64,000 bases of DNA from positions 12,501 to 76,500 of the forward strand of contig JAEMWC010000454.1 of NCBI GenBank assembly GCA_016490735.1, in the 5' to 3' direction. The DNA comes from Pachyseris speciosa. Taxonomy: Eukaryota; Cnidaria; Anthozoa; Scleractinia; Pachyseridae. Under the pieces are notes generated by a model. The model was given only the letters and a program-made list of their open reading frames with translations, was not told the origin of the DNA and did no database searches. Each line of letters opens with the position of its first letter. The first letter of the stretch is position 1. Shown here in pieces: positions 63,018-64,000 of this stretch. Both the position numbers and the translations under genes were made by a program.

Positions 63018-63354
63018 TTAAGGTGGCTCAAAATGTTTTCGTTATTTTTAAACAACAACTCTTTGATTGATCCATACTCCCATAATTTTTTGTTTGTTTT
63101 CTTGAACATGGTATCAAAAAATTTCCCAATTATTTCTCAACAATTTGAGATCAATTTTGTGACATGTAAGGTTACCATAGCATCAGTACAGCCGCTTAAA
63201 GACACCCTACATTTTGGCTTTATGTGCCTGTAACTCAAAAACGAGTCCGGTGACCCCCAATTTTTATTATTGAATCGCAATTAGCATATGAAGATTCATC
63301 TTTCTTCTTAATTTTAAAAAAATCTGCTGTACATGGAGTTCAGAGCCACCTTAA
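63018..63354 (+). mobile_element. TTAA-flanked MITE, copy 2
   Basis: TTAA at 63018-63021 and 63351-63354 flank GGTGGCTC at the left and GAGCCACC at the right. The interior (TTTGGCTTTATGTGCCTGTA, AACTCAAAAACGAGTC) matches the reverse complement of 110-433. It is non-coding and probably mobilised in trans by a TTAA-specific transposase. Confidence 0.8.
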
Positions 63355-63718
63355 TTTTTCGATGATTTAAAGTGGTTCTGAACCCCATGAACCCCATAGA
63401 AGCGATGTCCATAACTTTAGAAGAAGGGGGACAGGGGACATTTTGTAACTTGCAACATTTTTGCAACTTCCTGTAGCAACGTTGAAGCGAACTACTTGAA
63501 CCTTATTTTTAGGACAATGTTATATAAAATTTATCTGTGAGTTATTAGCAAACTTGAAATCGCCACTGGGGAAAGACTTGATTGACATAGTATGACTAGC
63601 CTCTAAGAAAAGGAGTTCTAAGTGGACAATGAATAAAACTGGACTTAATGTCTTAGGACCATCTGCCGATAAACACTGTCTTGACCCCTCCAACCGCAAT
63701 GACCCTCTAAAGAAAGGA

Positions 63719-64000
63719 TCAACACGTGTACCGATAAACACAGTCTGCAACGTCATGTTCTACTGGGTCATCTCGAGCTCGTGATGTCAGCACATAGGTA
63801 GGGACCTCTGGGGATATCCTCTCAGGGATACCAAATCTGTGATCTAAATGTCCTGATCCACAGATGCCAAGAACGCGTGTGTGCCCATTTGACTTTTGTA
63901 CAATATTCATAATTGTGTAAGCAAATGCGCTGTCCCTAAGCACCTGTGCTGGAAATATCCGACGATATTTGTCAACAACTTTGTCAAGATTTCCACTGAT
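63719..64000 (-). CDS. Edge of a ChaN-like (haem-binding-type) domain gene
   Basis: An open minus frame enters from beyond 64000 and ends at a stop at 63719, or at a possible donor (ATCG|GTACAC) at 63731. It encodes DKYRRIFPAQVLRDSAFAYT, then VLGICGSGHLDHRFGIPERI and VPTYVLTSRARDDPVEHDVA. The G-x-GH-x(3)-(F/Y)GIP block and the preceding helix resemble the C-terminal part of ChaN/DUF399-type domains, whose bacterial members bind haem; related domains occur in cnidarian predicted proteins. Most of the protein lies outside the window. Identification rests on this motif alone. Confidence 0.5.
   Translation of the reverse strand: MSGNLDKVVDKYRRIFPAQVLRDSAFAYTIMNIVQKSNGHTRVLGICGSGHLDHRFGIPERISPEVPTYVLTSRARDDPVEHDVADCVYRYTC

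Overview
This is a eukaryotic nuclear window, most likely from an anthozoan cnidarian, probably a stony coral. The reasons are intron-rich animal genes with GT-AG splicing, a dense scatter of short MITEs and tRNA-derived SINEs, a BEL/Pao retrotransposon, many (TAA)n tracts, and no operon structure. The species cannot be fixed from sequence alone. Exon models were built by eye from splice signals, phase continuity and family conservation, so every junction is a prediction.

Layout. (1) 647-9712, plus: the 3' end of an unrecognised gene for a secreted, beta-rich protein with a furin-type site; its introns hold a SINE, a hAT-like element and several MITEs. (2) 9713-12688: no gene, but a pogo-like MITE and a 59-nt perfect palindrome. 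(3) 12689-19990, minus: an eight-exon gene for a TBC-like (Rab-GAP fold) protein with a charged C-terminal coiled coil. (4) 20204-45984, plus: a 17-exon RAD9 gene (9-1-1 checkpoint clamp), divergent from the TBC gene across a short shared promoter with an E2F-type site. Intron 3 of RAD9 holds a 7.4-kb BEL/Pao element on the opposite strand with a LINE fragment nested in its gag. Exon 7 of RAD9 carries a one-base frameshift. (5) 47391-48194, minus: an intronless tetraspanin. (6) 48195-52240: two weak candidate first exons and a MITE. (7) 52240-54960: a 34-bp-period satellite whose minus strand is open in all three frames. (8) 54960-63000: AT-rich DNA with no supportable gene. (9) 63719-64000, minus: the edge of a ChaN-like (haem-binding-type) gene.

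The genes do not form a pathway. RAD9 is the clamp subunit that recruits TopBP1 and activates ATR. The TBC-like gene is linked to it only by the shared promoter. Mobile DNA has shaped much of the window. A pair of TTAA-flanked MITEs of one family lies near the two ends in opposite orientation, and two elements sit 33-41 bp upstream of splice acceptors. No prokaryotic-style defence system, CRISPR array or genuine tRNA gene was found.
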